A DNA stretch of 64,000 nt from an uncultured Bulleidia sp. (GTDB lineage: Bacteria; Bacillota_I; Bacilli_A; Erysipelotrichales; Erysipelotrichaceae): contig CAKVBD010000006.1 of the NCBI GenBank assembly GCA_934725105.1, forward strand, positions 1-64,000, given 5' to 3'. This document shows positions 16,724 to 25,501 of the stretch, in pieces; position 1 is the stretch's first letter; every line of letters begins with the position of its first letter. A program made the translations under genes and the position numbers. The notes beneath the pieces were generated by a model. It was not told where the DNA came from. It searched no databases and was given only the letters and a program-made list of their open reading frames with translations.

Positions 16724-17365
16724 TTAGGCATTTCCCTGTGCTTTCATAAACACAGATAAGATCCAGTCACTGTTAATGCAAGGAAATTGTTCCTCTTCAA
16801 TTTCAAACATTTCTTTATTTGCTTCCAGTTCATCATGCAATCCACTCACTGGAATTAAGAATGACATTCCTTTATCATCCATACGAATATCAATTTTCAT
16901 TACATCATCTTTCGTATAGACATAATCAATTGACGTTACATCTTCCGCTTTTCCTTTTCTACTATCAAGGAAATCAATGAAACTGTCATATTTTGCAAGT
17001 TCTACCGCAATATCATTTGCACCATCTTCAAAGATCTGAATCTTTTCAACAAACTCTTTAACCGTAGCACATCTTCTCAATGTATATCCCTTTGCAATCA
17101 AAGGTTTCGCAAAAGAAGATAAATCACCCAATTCCTTTGCGGATACCCAGATAATAAAACGATGTTCTGGATCTTCATACAACAAAGGATTCTGAATCAT
17201 AAAATCACTATGACAATGTGGACAGGAATGTCTAAATACATCACCAGACATACATCTTTCTTTCAAATCAGGATCATTGAATACATTGACTGTATTATAG
17301 ATTTCCACATCAAATTCTTTTCCACAATATGGACATGTATACTTGATTGTTTCGCTATTACTCAT
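16724..17365 (-). CDS. CpXC domain protein
   Basis: A 213-residue protein with an N-terminal zinc-finger-like CpXC domain: YTCPYCGKEFDVEIYNTVN at residue 9 and RHSCPHCHSDF near residue 45, giving two C-P-x-C knuckles. The middle and C-terminal parts (about residues 70-213) are mixed alpha/beta and acidic. CpXC proteins are widespread in gut Firmicutes but have no established activity. It lies 10 bp after the gene at 17376-18077, with GGAGG before its ATG, so the two are co-expressed. Confidence 0.85.
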   Translation of the reverse strand: MSNSETIKYTCPYCGKEFDVEIYNTVNVFNDPDLKERCMSGDVFRHSCPHCHSDFMIQNPLLYEDPEHRFIIWVSAKELGDLSSFAKPLIAKGYTLRRCATVKEFVEKIQIFEDGANDIAVELAKYDSFIDFLDSRKGKAEDVTSIDYVYTKDDVMKIDIRMDDKGMSFLIPVSGLHDELEANKEMFEIEEEQFPCINSDWILSVFMKAQGNA

Positions 17366-17375
17366 TGTGCCTCCA

Positions 17376-18077
17376 TTAATTCTTTAGTGATACTCCATGA
17401 AAGTCGATACCAATTTCATTCGTTTCCTGAATCAATTGATTCATGACTTTCTTCTGTTCTGCATCTAAATGCTCTCCCGCAAATAACACAAATAGTCTAA
17501 CACCATCATTTAGATATGGCAGTGCATATACTGGTTCTCCTTCATGCACACCAATCGCATCTTTTGGCTCTTCCAACAGTGCACCAACTAAGAATGGCCC
17601 TTTGATACCAGTAATACGAATTGGATATTCATACATGCTAAGATCATGGATCATACCAGCATATACAACATCTGGATAATATACATCACGAATTTCATCC
17701 AATCTTGCATCTTCTCTAGATTTCAAAACATCTTCATCAATATTCTGATCCACCATTTCTAAGAAAGGCTGGTTCTTTTCAATCATATCGCGATCAGCTT
17801 CTGCAATACGCATTGTTTTATATAAGACTTCATCGATTGTGAAATCACCAAGCATCTTCTTATTCTTTAAGCCTCTTGTACAATGCTCCCAGCTATGACC
17901 AACAGATAAAACATTGAAATGAATCAAACCTTCTTCATCACAATATGAAGAACATAGTACATAACAATCCTTTTCTGTGATTTTCACAATATCATTGAGC
18001 TGTTCTGTTAATTCATCTGCTTCGATGGTTACATATTTATGATAATACTCTGTAAAGTTATACTCTGAAACGATCAT
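17376..18077 (-). CDS. Uncharacterised protein paired with the CpXC gene
   Basis: A 233-residue soluble acidic protein that I cannot assign to a known function. It contains a conserved-looking segment GPFLVGALLEEPKDAIGVHEGEPVYALPY (about residues 155-183) and ends in a run suggestive of a small alpha/beta domain. There is no signal peptide or membrane span. GGGAG precedes the ATG. It is upstream of the CpXC gene by 10 bp, so the pair probably act together. Confidence 0.75.
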   Translation of the reverse strand: MIVSEYNFTEYYHKYVTIEADELTEQLNDIVKITEKDCYVLCSSYCDEEGLIHFNVLSVGHSWEHCTRGLKNKKMLGDFTIDEVLYKTMRIAEADRDMIEKNQPFLEMVDQNIDEDVLKSREDARLDEIRDVYYPDVVYAGMIHDLSMYEYPIRITGIKGPFLVGALLEEPKDAIGVHEGEPVYALPYLNDGVRLFVLFAGEHLDAEQKKVMNQLIQETNEIGIDFHGVSLKN

Positions 18078-18087
18078 AATTTTCTCC

Positions 18088-18120
18088 CAAAAAATAGGCA
18101 GAACCTAAGTCCCGCCTATT
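18088..18120 (-). terminator. Terminator after the Bax-inhibitor gene
   Basis: On the minus strand AATAGGC pairs with GCCTATT around a 14-base loop, followed by six T. Confidence 0.75.
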
Positions 18121-18140
18121 ATATCATTTTTACTCTGTGA

Positions 18141-18851
18141 TTAGTTATTGTTTGAATTTCTGCCAAAGATTCTTAATACATATAAGAAGATATTAATGAA
18201 ATCCAGGTATAGTTCAAATGCGCCATAGATTGCAAGATTATCAGCTACCTGACCATATCCGCCAACACTGTAGTACATTGCCTTGATTCTCTGCATATCC
18301 CAAGCTGTCAATCCCAAGAAGATAATTACACCTAAGTAAGATAAGAATAAGCTATCTCTTAATGCTGGAATAAACATTGAAGCAATAGAAGCAATAACCA
18401 ATGTAATCAATCCACCCATGAATAATGTAGAGAATTGAGACAAGTCTCTATGTGTTGTTGCACCAATGACTGCACAGCTTCCAAATAATACTGCCGCAAA
18501 CAGGAATGCTCCAAATACAGAAGCTGTTGCATAAACATATACAAGTGTTGAGAATGTAAATCCTGTTAACGCTGCATAAGCAAGGAACAATAGATTTGCG
18601 GAAGAAGTTTTCATTGTTGTAATCTGACTAGATAAGCCAATGACTACACCAAACTGTGCTAGAACTAGAATAATTGTTCCAATTCCACCTGTTAAGCTGT
18701 ACCAGTAGTACCATGCATTTGTAAAATAACAAACTGCTGCAACCAAAGCTGTAACAGCTAAACCTAATCCCATTTTTGTAAAAACTTTTACGAGGTATGT
18801 ATTCACATCATCCTGTGCATAACCTCTTGCCTGTGTATTAAAATTTGTCAT
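18141..18851 (-). CDS. Bax inhibitor-1 / YccA family membrane protein
   Basis: A 236-residue protein with seven predicted membrane helices. The ending GAFELYLDFINIFLYVLRIFGRNSNN is the family signature, and AWDMQRIK near residue 193 supplies the conserved Asp of helix six. Bacterial homologues act as pH-sensitive calcium leak channels or modulate membrane proteases such as FtsH. I start at the ATG at 18851, with GGAGG eight bases upstream; the apparent GTG at 18860 lies inside that site. It stands alone with its own terminator. Confidence 0.92.
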   Translation of the reverse strand: MTNFNTQARGYAQDDVNTYLVKVFTKMGLGLAVTALVAAVCYFTNAWYYWYSLTGGIGTIILVLAQFGVVIGLSSQITTMKTSSANLLFLAYAALTGFTFSTLVYVYATASVFGAFLFAAVLFGSCAVIGATTHRDLSQFSTLFMGGLITLVIASIASMFIPALRDSLFLSYLGVIIFLGLTAWDMQRIKAMYYSVGGYGQVADNLAIYGAFELYLDFINIFLYVLRIFGRNSNNN

Positions 18852-18932
18852 TTTATACACCTCCTTTTCGTAGTATATTTAATAGTTTATATGAGTTTGA
18901 ACGAAAGTCAAACGACAAGCATATGCAAATGT

Positions 18933-19409
18933 CTATCCGTTTGTATGATACCAGTCCTGGATGATCTGGTTCTCTTTTACATCACTCTTTAAAACAAAAG
19001 CACCATTTTTATCTGCTTCATCAATTAATATATTTTTTCCATCAAAGTAAATGGATCCGATGTTCTTGCGAAAGAATGGAACAAATTCATTTCCTTTATG
19101 ATATACAAGCCACTGATTCGATAATGAAAAATGCTTATATGTCTGAAATCGTTCTTCGTTGAATTGTTCCACCATTCCAATCCTTTTTGTAATCTTATGA
19201 TATTCTTTCAATCCATACATATAACTCATAACAATGAGTACAACAAGTACACCCAATCCAGTCAAAAGTATCATAGGGCTTTGACTTGTTTCATGTAATG
19301 GAAGTAACACAGTCCATAGAAGAAGCATAACAATACTCCATAAAACAATATTCTTTCCAACGAGTGAATTACATATATCTTTTTTAATTTTCTTTGTTAC
19401 CATAATCAT
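18933..19409 (-). CDS. Small membrane protein of unknown function, downstream of miaA
   Basis: A 158-residue protein with two hydrophobic helices (about residues 22-38 and 47-65) and a basic N-terminus, followed by a soluble C-terminal domain resembling YcxB-like tails only weakly. Its ATG overlaps the miaA stop as ATGA; a second in-frame ATG two codons on has better spacing from AAAGG, so the true start may be 19403. It is the third gene of the mutL-miaA transcript. I do not recognise a function. Confidence 0.7.
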   Translation of the reverse strand: MIMVTKKIKKDICNSLVGKNIVLWSIVMLLLWTVLLPLHETSQSPMILLTGLGVLVVLIVMSYMYGLKEYHKITKRIGMVEQFNEERFQTYKHFSLSNQWLVYHKGNEFVPFFRKNIGSIYFDGKNILIDEADKNGAFVLKSDVKENQIIQDWYHTNG

Positions 19410-20299
19410 TCACCTTTCAAGAATGTATCTAAGTCATTCCATATTGTGATCTCTTGTTCCATATCGATCCAATGTACCGGCATCTGGTTTTTAAACCACG
19501 TATATTGTCTTTTCGCAAAGTTTCGTGAATGCTTTTGAATACAATGCATCACATCTTCACTTGTACAGGTTCCTTCAAAGTAATCTTTCCACTCTTTGTA
19601 GCCAATACCTTCCATACATGTATCTTCAAACTTCACACCTGCATCTAATAAGTGTTTGATTTCCTGTTCCAAACCTTTAGAAAGCATATTTTCTACTCTT
19701 TGATTGATTCTAGAATACAAGTGTTCTCTTTCCATCGTACAGCCTATGATAAATGCATCATATAACAACTCATGCTTCTGTTCTTTTTCAATATCGCTTT
19801 GTTTCTTACCCGTATTTTTCTGAATTGTTAAAGAACGCATAACTCTTCTACGATTATTTGGATGAATCTTTTCTGCCTGCAGTGGATCTGTTTCTTTTAA
19901 CATTTCATACAGCTGCTCATTTGTATATGCATCTAAAGAAGGATCATATGCCTCTTCCACTTCATTTTCAAACGTATAGTCATATAGACAAGCCTTCAAA
20001 TACAATCCCGTACCACCACAGATAATCATTGGCTTCTCACTAGAATCCATCAGTTCTCTTGCCATGGATTGAAACATTGAAACACTGTAAGAATCTTTTG
20101 GAGATAAAATATCTATCAAATGATGTCTGATTCCCTGCGTTTCTTGTTCCGTTACTTTTCCACTGCCAATATCTAATCCACGATATACCTGAATCGAATC
20201 TCCAGATATAATTTCAAGTCCATATCTTTTTGCGATTTCAATTGCGAAATCACTTTTTCCTACTGCAGTAGGTCCCGCAACTACAATTACCTTTTTCAT
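19406..20299 (-). CDS. miaA: tRNA dimethylallyltransferase MiaA
   Basis: A 297-residue enzyme that adds a dimethylallyl group to A37 of tRNAs reading UNN codons. The P-loop VAGPTAVGKSDFAIEIA is at residue 6, followed by the diagnostic SGDSIQVYRGLDIGSGKVT and RHHLIDI. RRRVMRSL near residue 146 and the C-terminal KRQYTWFKNQ motif bind tRNA. Length is normal. Its start overlaps the mutL stop by 4 bp, the usual mutL-miaA order in many bacteria. Confidence 0.97.
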   Translation of the reverse strand: MKKVIVVAGPTAVGKSDFAIEIAKRYGLEIISGDSIQVYRGLDIGSGKVTEQETQGIRHHLIDILSPKDSYSVSMFQSMARELMDSSEKPMIICGGTGLYLKACLYDYTFENEVEEAYDPSLDAYTNEQLYEMLKETDPLQAEKIHPNNRRRVMRSLTIQKNTGKKQSDIEKEQKHELLYDAFIIGCTMEREHLYSRINQRVENMLSKGLEQEIKHLLDAGVKFEDTCMEGIGYKEWKDYFEGTCTSEDVMHCIQKHSRNFAKRQYTWFKNQMPVHWIDMEQEITIWNDLDTFLKGE

Positions 20300-22074
20300 C
20301 GAAACTCCTTTAATAGATCACTCATATCCATGAAAAATAACACTGGTTTATGATCTACAGACATCATTGGTTCTCTACATTGTGATAGTTTCTGTATCAA
20401 TTCTTTCATTTCATCAATGGATAGATTACTTTTCTTTTTTATATGGGAACAGGCAATCTTTGCGACTTCCTTTTTTTTCATTTTCGCAAAATGCAAAGAA
20501 TCATCACTCTTAAATGCATCTATCAGATCCACTAAGAACTGCTCTTCTATATCTTTCATCCAGACTGGCAGACTGCGAACAATCAAAGTATCATTACCAA
20601 ATGGTTCAAATGTTAAATGATATTCTTTACATATTTCATTGATTTCATCGCATCTTTGTACAATATCATCACTTGTATGTACCGTCAAAGGAACAAGCAG
20701 ATCCTGCATCAATGTCTGCTGATCCATTTGATTTAAAATCTCTTCAAACAATACTTTACGATATGCACGTGCTTGATCAACAACAGCCAGTGCATGATCT
20801 GTTTCACATAAAATATAAGCACGATGCAATTGACCAATCACACGCAATTCAGGTAAAGGAACACTTTCTTCTACCTCTTCTTCAACAGGTTCCACTTTTG
20901 CCATTAAACTTCTAAGCAATGCTTCATCTTCTTCTTTTTCTTGTTGGATAGATTGTTCCACGGATACATCTTCATGTACTTCTTCTACAGTTTTTGGAAG
21001 TTCTGCTTCTGGTCTTAATTCTTCTTCATCAAAAGATAATGGCTGATAGTATTCAATCTTCGCTTCTTTGACTTCTCTTACTGGAATGATATCTTCTACA
21101 TTTAATGCCTGATGTACCTGATCTTTGATCAATGTTTCTAACTGTATTTCCTTGGAAATACGTACTTCCCACTTTGATGGATGTACGTTTACATCTAATA
21201 GATGCGGATCCATTTCAATGGATAAGACACACAAAGGATATCTTCCACTCGGAATCAGTCCTTCATATCCATCTTGAATTGCCTTATAGATACGATACGT
21301 TCTAACCATTCTTCCATTCAGAAATACATGCATCATCTTATTAGAAGCACGTGTAATTTCCGGTTTGATCAAATAGCCCGTAACATGATAATCAAAGTCC
21401 TCAAAATCAACGGCGATTGCATTTTCACTAGCACTTCTGCCATATACATTAAACACAACTTCCAGTAGATTTCCCTGTCCACTTGTTCTAAAAACATCTC
21501 TGCCATCATTAATAAAATGAAATGCAATTTCTGGATGCGATAAAGCAAAGCGGTTAATGACATCTTGAATTAAACTAGATTCATAAGAAGCAGAACGCAT
21601 ATGTTTTAAACGAGCTGGTGTATGATAAAACAATCCTTCTACAGTAATTTCTGTTCCCTGATTACAAGGATATGGTGATGCACTCTTCTTTTCACCATAT
21701 GCAATCACAACTTTTGTATTATCTTTTCCATCACTCGTAATTAAAGTGACTTGCGAAACAGAAGCAATACTAGGTAATGCTTCTCCTCTAAAACCTAATG
21801 TATGAATTGAGAATAAGTCGTTTTCTCCCTGGATCTTACTAGTCGCATGACGCTTAAATGCCATTTCTGCATCTTCACTGCTCATACCACATCCATTATC
21901 ACTAATCGTAATTTTAGAGATTCCACCTTCTTCAATGGAGATCGTAATTTGTGTACTGCCCGCATCAATGGAGTTTTCCACAAGTTCCTTAATGACACCC
22001 ATTGGTCTTTCAACAACTTCTCCCGCTGCGATTAAATTCGCTGTTTGTGTATCTAACTGATGTATTCTTCCCAT
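20296..22074 (-). CDS. mutL: DNA mismatch repair protein MutL
   Basis: A 592-residue mismatch-repair ATPase. The GHKL N-terminus is intact: IAAGEVVERPMGVIKELVENSIDAG, then DNGCGM near residue 58 and TLGFRGEALPSIASV near residue 92. The central acidic linker (residues about 335-405) leads to the C-terminal dimerisation domain. I do not see the DQHAxxER(x)4E endonuclease motif in its standard form; the equivalent is VVDQARAYRKVLFEE, so Mg/Mn nicking may be weak or absent. No mutS is nearby. The -10-like TACAAT (22082-22087) ends 7 bases before the ATG with no ribosome site, so its mRNA is probably leaderless. Confidence 0.96.
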   Translation of the reverse strand: MGRIHQLDTQTANLIAAGEVVERPMGVIKELVENSIDAGSTQITISIEEGGISKITISDNGCGMSSEDAEMAFKRHATSKIQGENDLFSIHTLGFRGEALPSIASVSQVTLITSDGKDNTKVVIAYGEKKSASPYPCNQGTEITVEGLFYHTPARLKHMRSASYESSLIQDVINRFALSHPEIAFHFINDGRDVFRTSGQGNLLEVVFNVYGRSASENAIAVDFEDFDYHVTGYLIKPEITRASNKMMHVFLNGRMVRTYRIYKAIQDGYEGLIPSGRYPLCVLSIEMDPHLLDVNVHPSKWEVRISKEIQLETLIKDQVHQALNVEDIIPVREVKEAKIEYYQPLSFDEEELRPEAELPKTVEEVHEDVSVEQSIQQEKEEDEALLRSLMAKVEPVEEEVEESVPLPELRVIGQLHRAYILCETDHALAVVDQARAYRKVLFEEILNQMDQQTLMQDLLVPLTVHTSDDIVQRCDEINEICKEYHLTFEPFGNDTLIVRSLPVWMKDIEEQFLVDLIDAFKSDDSLHFAKMKKKEVAKIACSHIKKKSNLSIDEMKELIQKLSQCREPMMSVDHKPVLFFMDMSDLLKEFR

Positions 22075-22077
22075 AAT

Positions 22078-22095
22078 AAATATTGTACAATATTT
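22078..22095. promoter_or_regulatory. Palindromic divergent promoter shared by mutL and yigZ
   Basis: An 18-bp perfect palindrome centred on TTGTACAA carries TACAAT on both strands. The plus-strand copy ends 6 bases before the yigZ ATG, the minus-strand copy 7 bases before the mutL ATG. Only one polymerase can occupy it at a time, so the two genes should compete. Confidence 0.6.
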
Positions 22096-22097
22096 CT

Positions 22098-22703
22098 ATG
22101 CATTTAAAACAAGAATACAGATACGAACAAATCATCAAAAAATCTCAATTCATTGCTTGTCTCAAACCAATTCATTCAGAAGAAGAAGCAAGAAACTATA
22201 TTGAAGAAATCAGAAAAGAATTCAATGATGCTACGCATGTATGTACTGCATATGTATGTGGTGAAAACAACATGATTCAAAGATCCAGTGATAACAAAGA
22301 GCCGGCTGGTACTGCAGGCGTTCCAATGTTAGAAGCAATCCTTAAAAGTGATATCCAGGATGTATGTGCCTGTGTTGTTAGATATTTTGGAGGTATTAAG
22401 TTAGGTGCTGGCGGTTTGATCCGTGCCTATTCTTCTTCTGTTTCTACTGCACTGCAGCAGGCAGATAAAGTTGTAGATGTTATATTTCATCAATATTCCA
22501 TTACTTATCCATATGAATTATCTGGAACAATGGAAAACTGGCTGCGTAGAAATACAAATGTTGTAGATTACATGTACGATGAACAGGTTACATGTCTATT
22601 TGAAACAGAAAGCAGTGACATCGAAACAGAAATTCAAAACCTGACTTCTGGAAAATGCACTGCCGAATACATCAAAGATGTAAAAAGAGAAAAAGAAATT
22701 TAA
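22098..22703 (+). CDS. yigZ: YigZ/IMPACT family protein
   Basis: A 201-residue protein of the UPF0029/IMPACT family. Residues 1-110 hold the conserved core: KSQFIACLKPIHSEEEA, THVCTAYVCGENN, SDNKEPAGTAGVPMLEAI and VRYFGGIKLGAGGLIRAYS. The C-terminal half is the DUF1949 domain. Homologues are linked to translation regulation or tRNA/ribosome contacts, but no enzyme activity is established. I start at the ATG at 22098, the family N-terminus; the longer ORF from 22083 runs through the promoter. It has no Shine-Dalgarno sequence. Confidence 0.94.
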   Translation: MHLKQEYRYEQIIKKSQFIACLKPIHSEEEARNYIEEIRKEFNDATHVCTAYVCGENNMIQRSSDNKEPAGTAGVPMLEAILKSDIQDVCACVVRYFGGIKLGAGGLIRAYSSSVSTALQQADKVVDVIFHQYSITYPYELSGTMENWLRRNTNVVDYMYDEQVTCLFETESSDIETEIQNLTSGKCTAEYIKDVKREKEI

Positions 22704-22741
22704 AAACACCTTCTCCATAAAATACCAGGAAGGTGTTTTAT
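22702..22741. terminator. Bidirectional terminator between yigZ and the Rpn-like gene
   Basis: AAAACACCTT pairs with AAGGTGTTTT around a loop of about 17 bases, with A and T runs on either side, between convergent genes. Confidence 0.8.
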
Positions 22742-23608
22742 TTACATATTCTTTTGCATTTCAAGTATTTCATCAATGGAATATCCTGTCACTTTAGCAA
22801 CCAAAGAAATGTCTAAATTTTCTGACAGCATATTTTTGCATATTGTCTGTTTTTCACTTTCAGCCATATCCGCAGCCATATCAACAGCCATATCTGCTGC
22901 CATATCAACAGCCATATCTTTTGCTAATTTTTGAGCAATTCCACGAGCAATTCCTAGTGCTCTATGTTCTGCTTCCCACGCCACCATTTCTTCATAGTTC
23001 ATATAGCTTTCTCTCTTTCTGTCATTTCGTTTGACTTCTTCAACAGCTTGCTTGATTTTTTCTGTAAATTCATCACTTGTCTGATTTGTTTCAAACAATC
23101 TAAGCAACGAACATAGTAATTTATCTTTTGTAATACCTTTTGTATTCAAGAATATTGTAGTTGAGTGACTTTCAAAATTCAATTCAGGATGATCAACTAG
23201 TCCACTTTTATAAACATATCTTCCCTCATTCAAACCAAAAAAATCAAAATTGCATATGAAAATCACAACTGTTTTTTTCAATGAAGAATACGGTTCTCCT
23301 GGTCGAAAAGAAGCCACCTTTTCTAATGCATGGTAGTACTCTGCTCTTTCTAATAAATATTCTCGATACAATTGCAATTCCACGATGTATATTTCTTTAT
23401 CGCCAACAAATTTTACATCAAATCTTGTTCCATGAGAATTTAATCTTGGCTTAACATGGTGCTCTACACTTGCTTGTTGAATGCTTTCAATCTTTCGATT
23501 CATACAAATTTCAATTAATTGTTTTGTTAACTTCAAATTTCTTTCATCCGCAAATACTGTCGGAAACATCCACGCATTCATAATTGTTATATCATCAATT
23601 TTGCTCAT
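22742..23608 (-). CDS. Rpn/PD-(D/E)XK nuclease family transposase-like protein
   Basis: A 288-residue protein of the PDDEXK_2 (Rpn, 'transposase') family. The start MNAWMFPTVFADERNLKLTKQLIEICMN, the nuclease segment RFDVKFVGDKEIYIVELQ (Asp...Glu-x-Gln near residues 64-77) and LLERAEYYHALEKV are typical. Rpn proteins are RecA-independent recombination-promoting nucleases found in many copies in gut Firmicutes. The C-terminal region has a five-unit repeat of M-A-x-D (12-bp DNA units, 22862-22921) in place of the usual Glu/Gly-rich repeat. It has its own promoter region and terminators on both sides. Confidence 0.85.
   Translation of the reverse strand: MSKIDDITIMNAWMFPTVFADERNLKLTKQLIEICMNRKIESIQQASVEHHVKPRLNSHGTRFDVKFVGDKEIYIVELQLYREYLLERAEYYHALEKVASFRPGEPYSSLKKTVVIFICNFDFFGLNEGRYVYKSGLVDHPELNFESHSTTIFLNTKGITKDKLLCSLLRLFETNQTSDEFTEKIKQAVEEVKRNDRKRESYMNYEEMVAWEAEHRALGIARGIAQKLAKDMAVDMAADMAVDMAADMAESEKQTICKNMLSENLDISLVAKVTGYSIDEILEMQKNM
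22862..22921 (-). repeat. 12-bp tandem repeat, five units, in the Rpn-like gene
   Basis: Five units beginning GCCATATC on the plus strand differ only in the last four bases. They encode M-A-(A/V)-D or similar. Such in-frame minisatellites vary in copy number by slippage without breaking the frame. Confidence 0.85.
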
Positions 23609-23691
23609 ATATACTTTTTCCTTACACTATTCTTATTCACAAAAATTGATGTATTTCCAAAAAAAAAGATAAGAGATATATTCTCTTACCT

Positions 23692-25497
23692 TTAGAACCC
23701 TAATTCATCCGCAATCTTTTCAGCTTCTTCAATCACTCTTTCAAACTTATCCAAAGCAATATTGATTGGTTCAGGTGTAGTCAGATCAACACCAGCATGC
23801 TTTAACTCATCCAATGGATATTGACTAGAACCCATAGACAAGAATTCAAGATAGTTCTGTAATGCATTTTCTTCCTGATGCAAGATTTTTTCTGAAATAG
23901 CACACGCAGAAGAATATCCTGTTGCATATACATAAACATAGAACATGTTATAGAAGTGAGGAATTCTACTCCATTCATACTTCACCGCATCATCAACAAC
24001 CATATCTTCACCAAAATACAATTTGATTAAATTCAGATACAGATCATTCAATGACTGCGTTGTTAAAGCTTCTCCTCTTTCACACATTGCATGTGCTTCC
24101 TTTTCAAATTCCGCAAACATTGTCTGACGATAGACTGTACCCTTGAATCCTTCCAGATACTGATTCAACAATGCCAGTCTTCTCTTAGGATCCGTTTCTT
24201 TTTCAAGCAGCTGATCAATCAACAGATTCTCATTCACTGTAGAAGCAACTTCCGCAACAAACATTGTATATTCACTATACTGGAATGGCTGTGTATGATT
24301 TGTCAGCCATGTATGCTGAGAATGTCCCATTTCATGTGCAAGTGTAGAAACAGAATCTAATGTACCCGTATAGTTCATCTTGATGACTGGGTTAGAATCA
24401 TATGTTCCTGCAGAGAACGCACCTGTTTCTTTTCCCTTGTTTGGATAAACATCGATCCATTTCTGATCAAATGCTTCCTGTACTCTTTCAACATATTCTT
24501 TTCCTAAAGGTGCTACGGCATCTAGTACCATGCGCTGTGCTTCTTCATAGGAATATGTATCTGTAATACCACTTGTTAATGGTGCATACAAATCATAGTA
24601 ATGTACTTCATCCAGCTTCAAGAGTCTCTTTCTCAAACGTACATAGCGATACATAAGATCCATTCTTGCATGTACTGTTTCAATCAAGTTGTCATATACC
24701 GTTTCAGGAATATTATCACTTGCCATTCTCATCTGACGAGAAGAATGATAATGTCTCAATCTAGCTTCTGTTGTACATGTCTTAACATTACCAGCATATA
24801 CAGCAGTTAATGTATTGTTATTATGCGCAAAGCTTTCATAGAAAGAATCAAATGCATTCTTTCTTAAAACACGATCCTGTGATGTTTGAAGAAGAATATA
24901 GTTCGCAGCTGTTACTTCATGTGCTTTTCCTTCACTGTCCAAAGCATCCTTAAATAACATATCTGCATATAACAATGCACCCATAGCTTCTTCTGGCGTA
25001 TTCAATGCTTCCGCAAAAGATGCCATGATTGCTTCTTCTTTATTAGATAATGTATGTGCTTTTGCACGAACAAGATTTTCTAAATAAATCTTATAGTCTT
25101 TTAAACAATCATCATGAATGATCGCATGTAATGTTTCTTCATCGTTGCTTAAAATTTCAGGTTCAGCATAGGAACAGATCGTCTGCATCTTAACAACTTC
25201 GCTATATGCCTTTGCATACATTCCCTGTGCTTTTGTATCTCTTGTATCTTCAACTTTTCTTAAAGAAGCATAAGAGAAAATATCTGTCACTTTCAACATC
25301 ACACCATATTCCGCATCTAAGAATGTCTTAATTGCGGAAGCATTTGTTAATGTGCCTTCATACTTAGCAAGATCTTCTACACTTGCTTTTACTGCTTCTA
25401 ATGCATCTTCAAATGCATCATCACTGTGAAATAGTGTACTGAGATCCCACATGTACGCAGGATCCATTTCATTTCTTTCCTTTAAAACTTCACTCAT
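23692..25497 (-). CDS. pepF: Oligoendopeptidase F
   Basis: A 601-residue cytoplasmic M3 zinc metallopeptidase that degrades peptides of about 7-17 residues. The zinc site LAHEMGHSQHTWL is near residue 387, with the downstream Glu in the FVAEVASTVNE helix about 25 residues on. The N-terminal oligopeptidase F domain and overall length are standard. It starts four bases after the lysozyme stop, with AAGGATAAGGA before the ATG, so it is co-transcribed with that gene. A role in peptide nutrition or signal-peptide clearance is likely. Confidence 0.96.
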   Translation of the reverse strand: MSEVLKERNEMDPAYMWDLSTLFHSDDAFEDALEAVKASVEDLAKYEGTLTNASAIKTFLDAEYGVMLKVTDIFSYASLRKVEDTRDTKAQGMYAKAYSEVVKMQTICSYAEPEILSNDEETLHAIIHDDCLKDYKIYLENLVRAKAHTLSNKEEAIMASFAEALNTPEEAMGALLYADMLFKDALDSEGKAHEVTAANYILLQTSQDRVLRKNAFDSFYESFAHNNNTLTAVYAGNVKTCTTEARLRHYHSSRQMRMASDNIPETVYDNLIETVHARMDLMYRYVRLRKRLLKLDEVHYYDLYAPLTSGITDTYSYEEAQRMVLDAVAPLGKEYVERVQEAFDQKWIDVYPNKGKETGAFSAGTYDSNPVIKMNYTGTLDSVSTLAHEMGHSQHTWLTNHTQPFQYSEYTMFVAEVASTVNENLLIDQLLEKETDPKRRLALLNQYLEGFKGTVYRQTMFAEFEKEAHAMCERGEALTTQSLNDLYLNLIKLYFGEDMVVDDAVKYEWSRIPHFYNMFYVYVYATGYSSACAISEKILHQEENALQNYLEFLSMGSSQYPLDELKHAGVDLTTPEPINIALDKFERVIEEAEKIADELGF

Positions 25498-25501
25498 TTC
25501 C

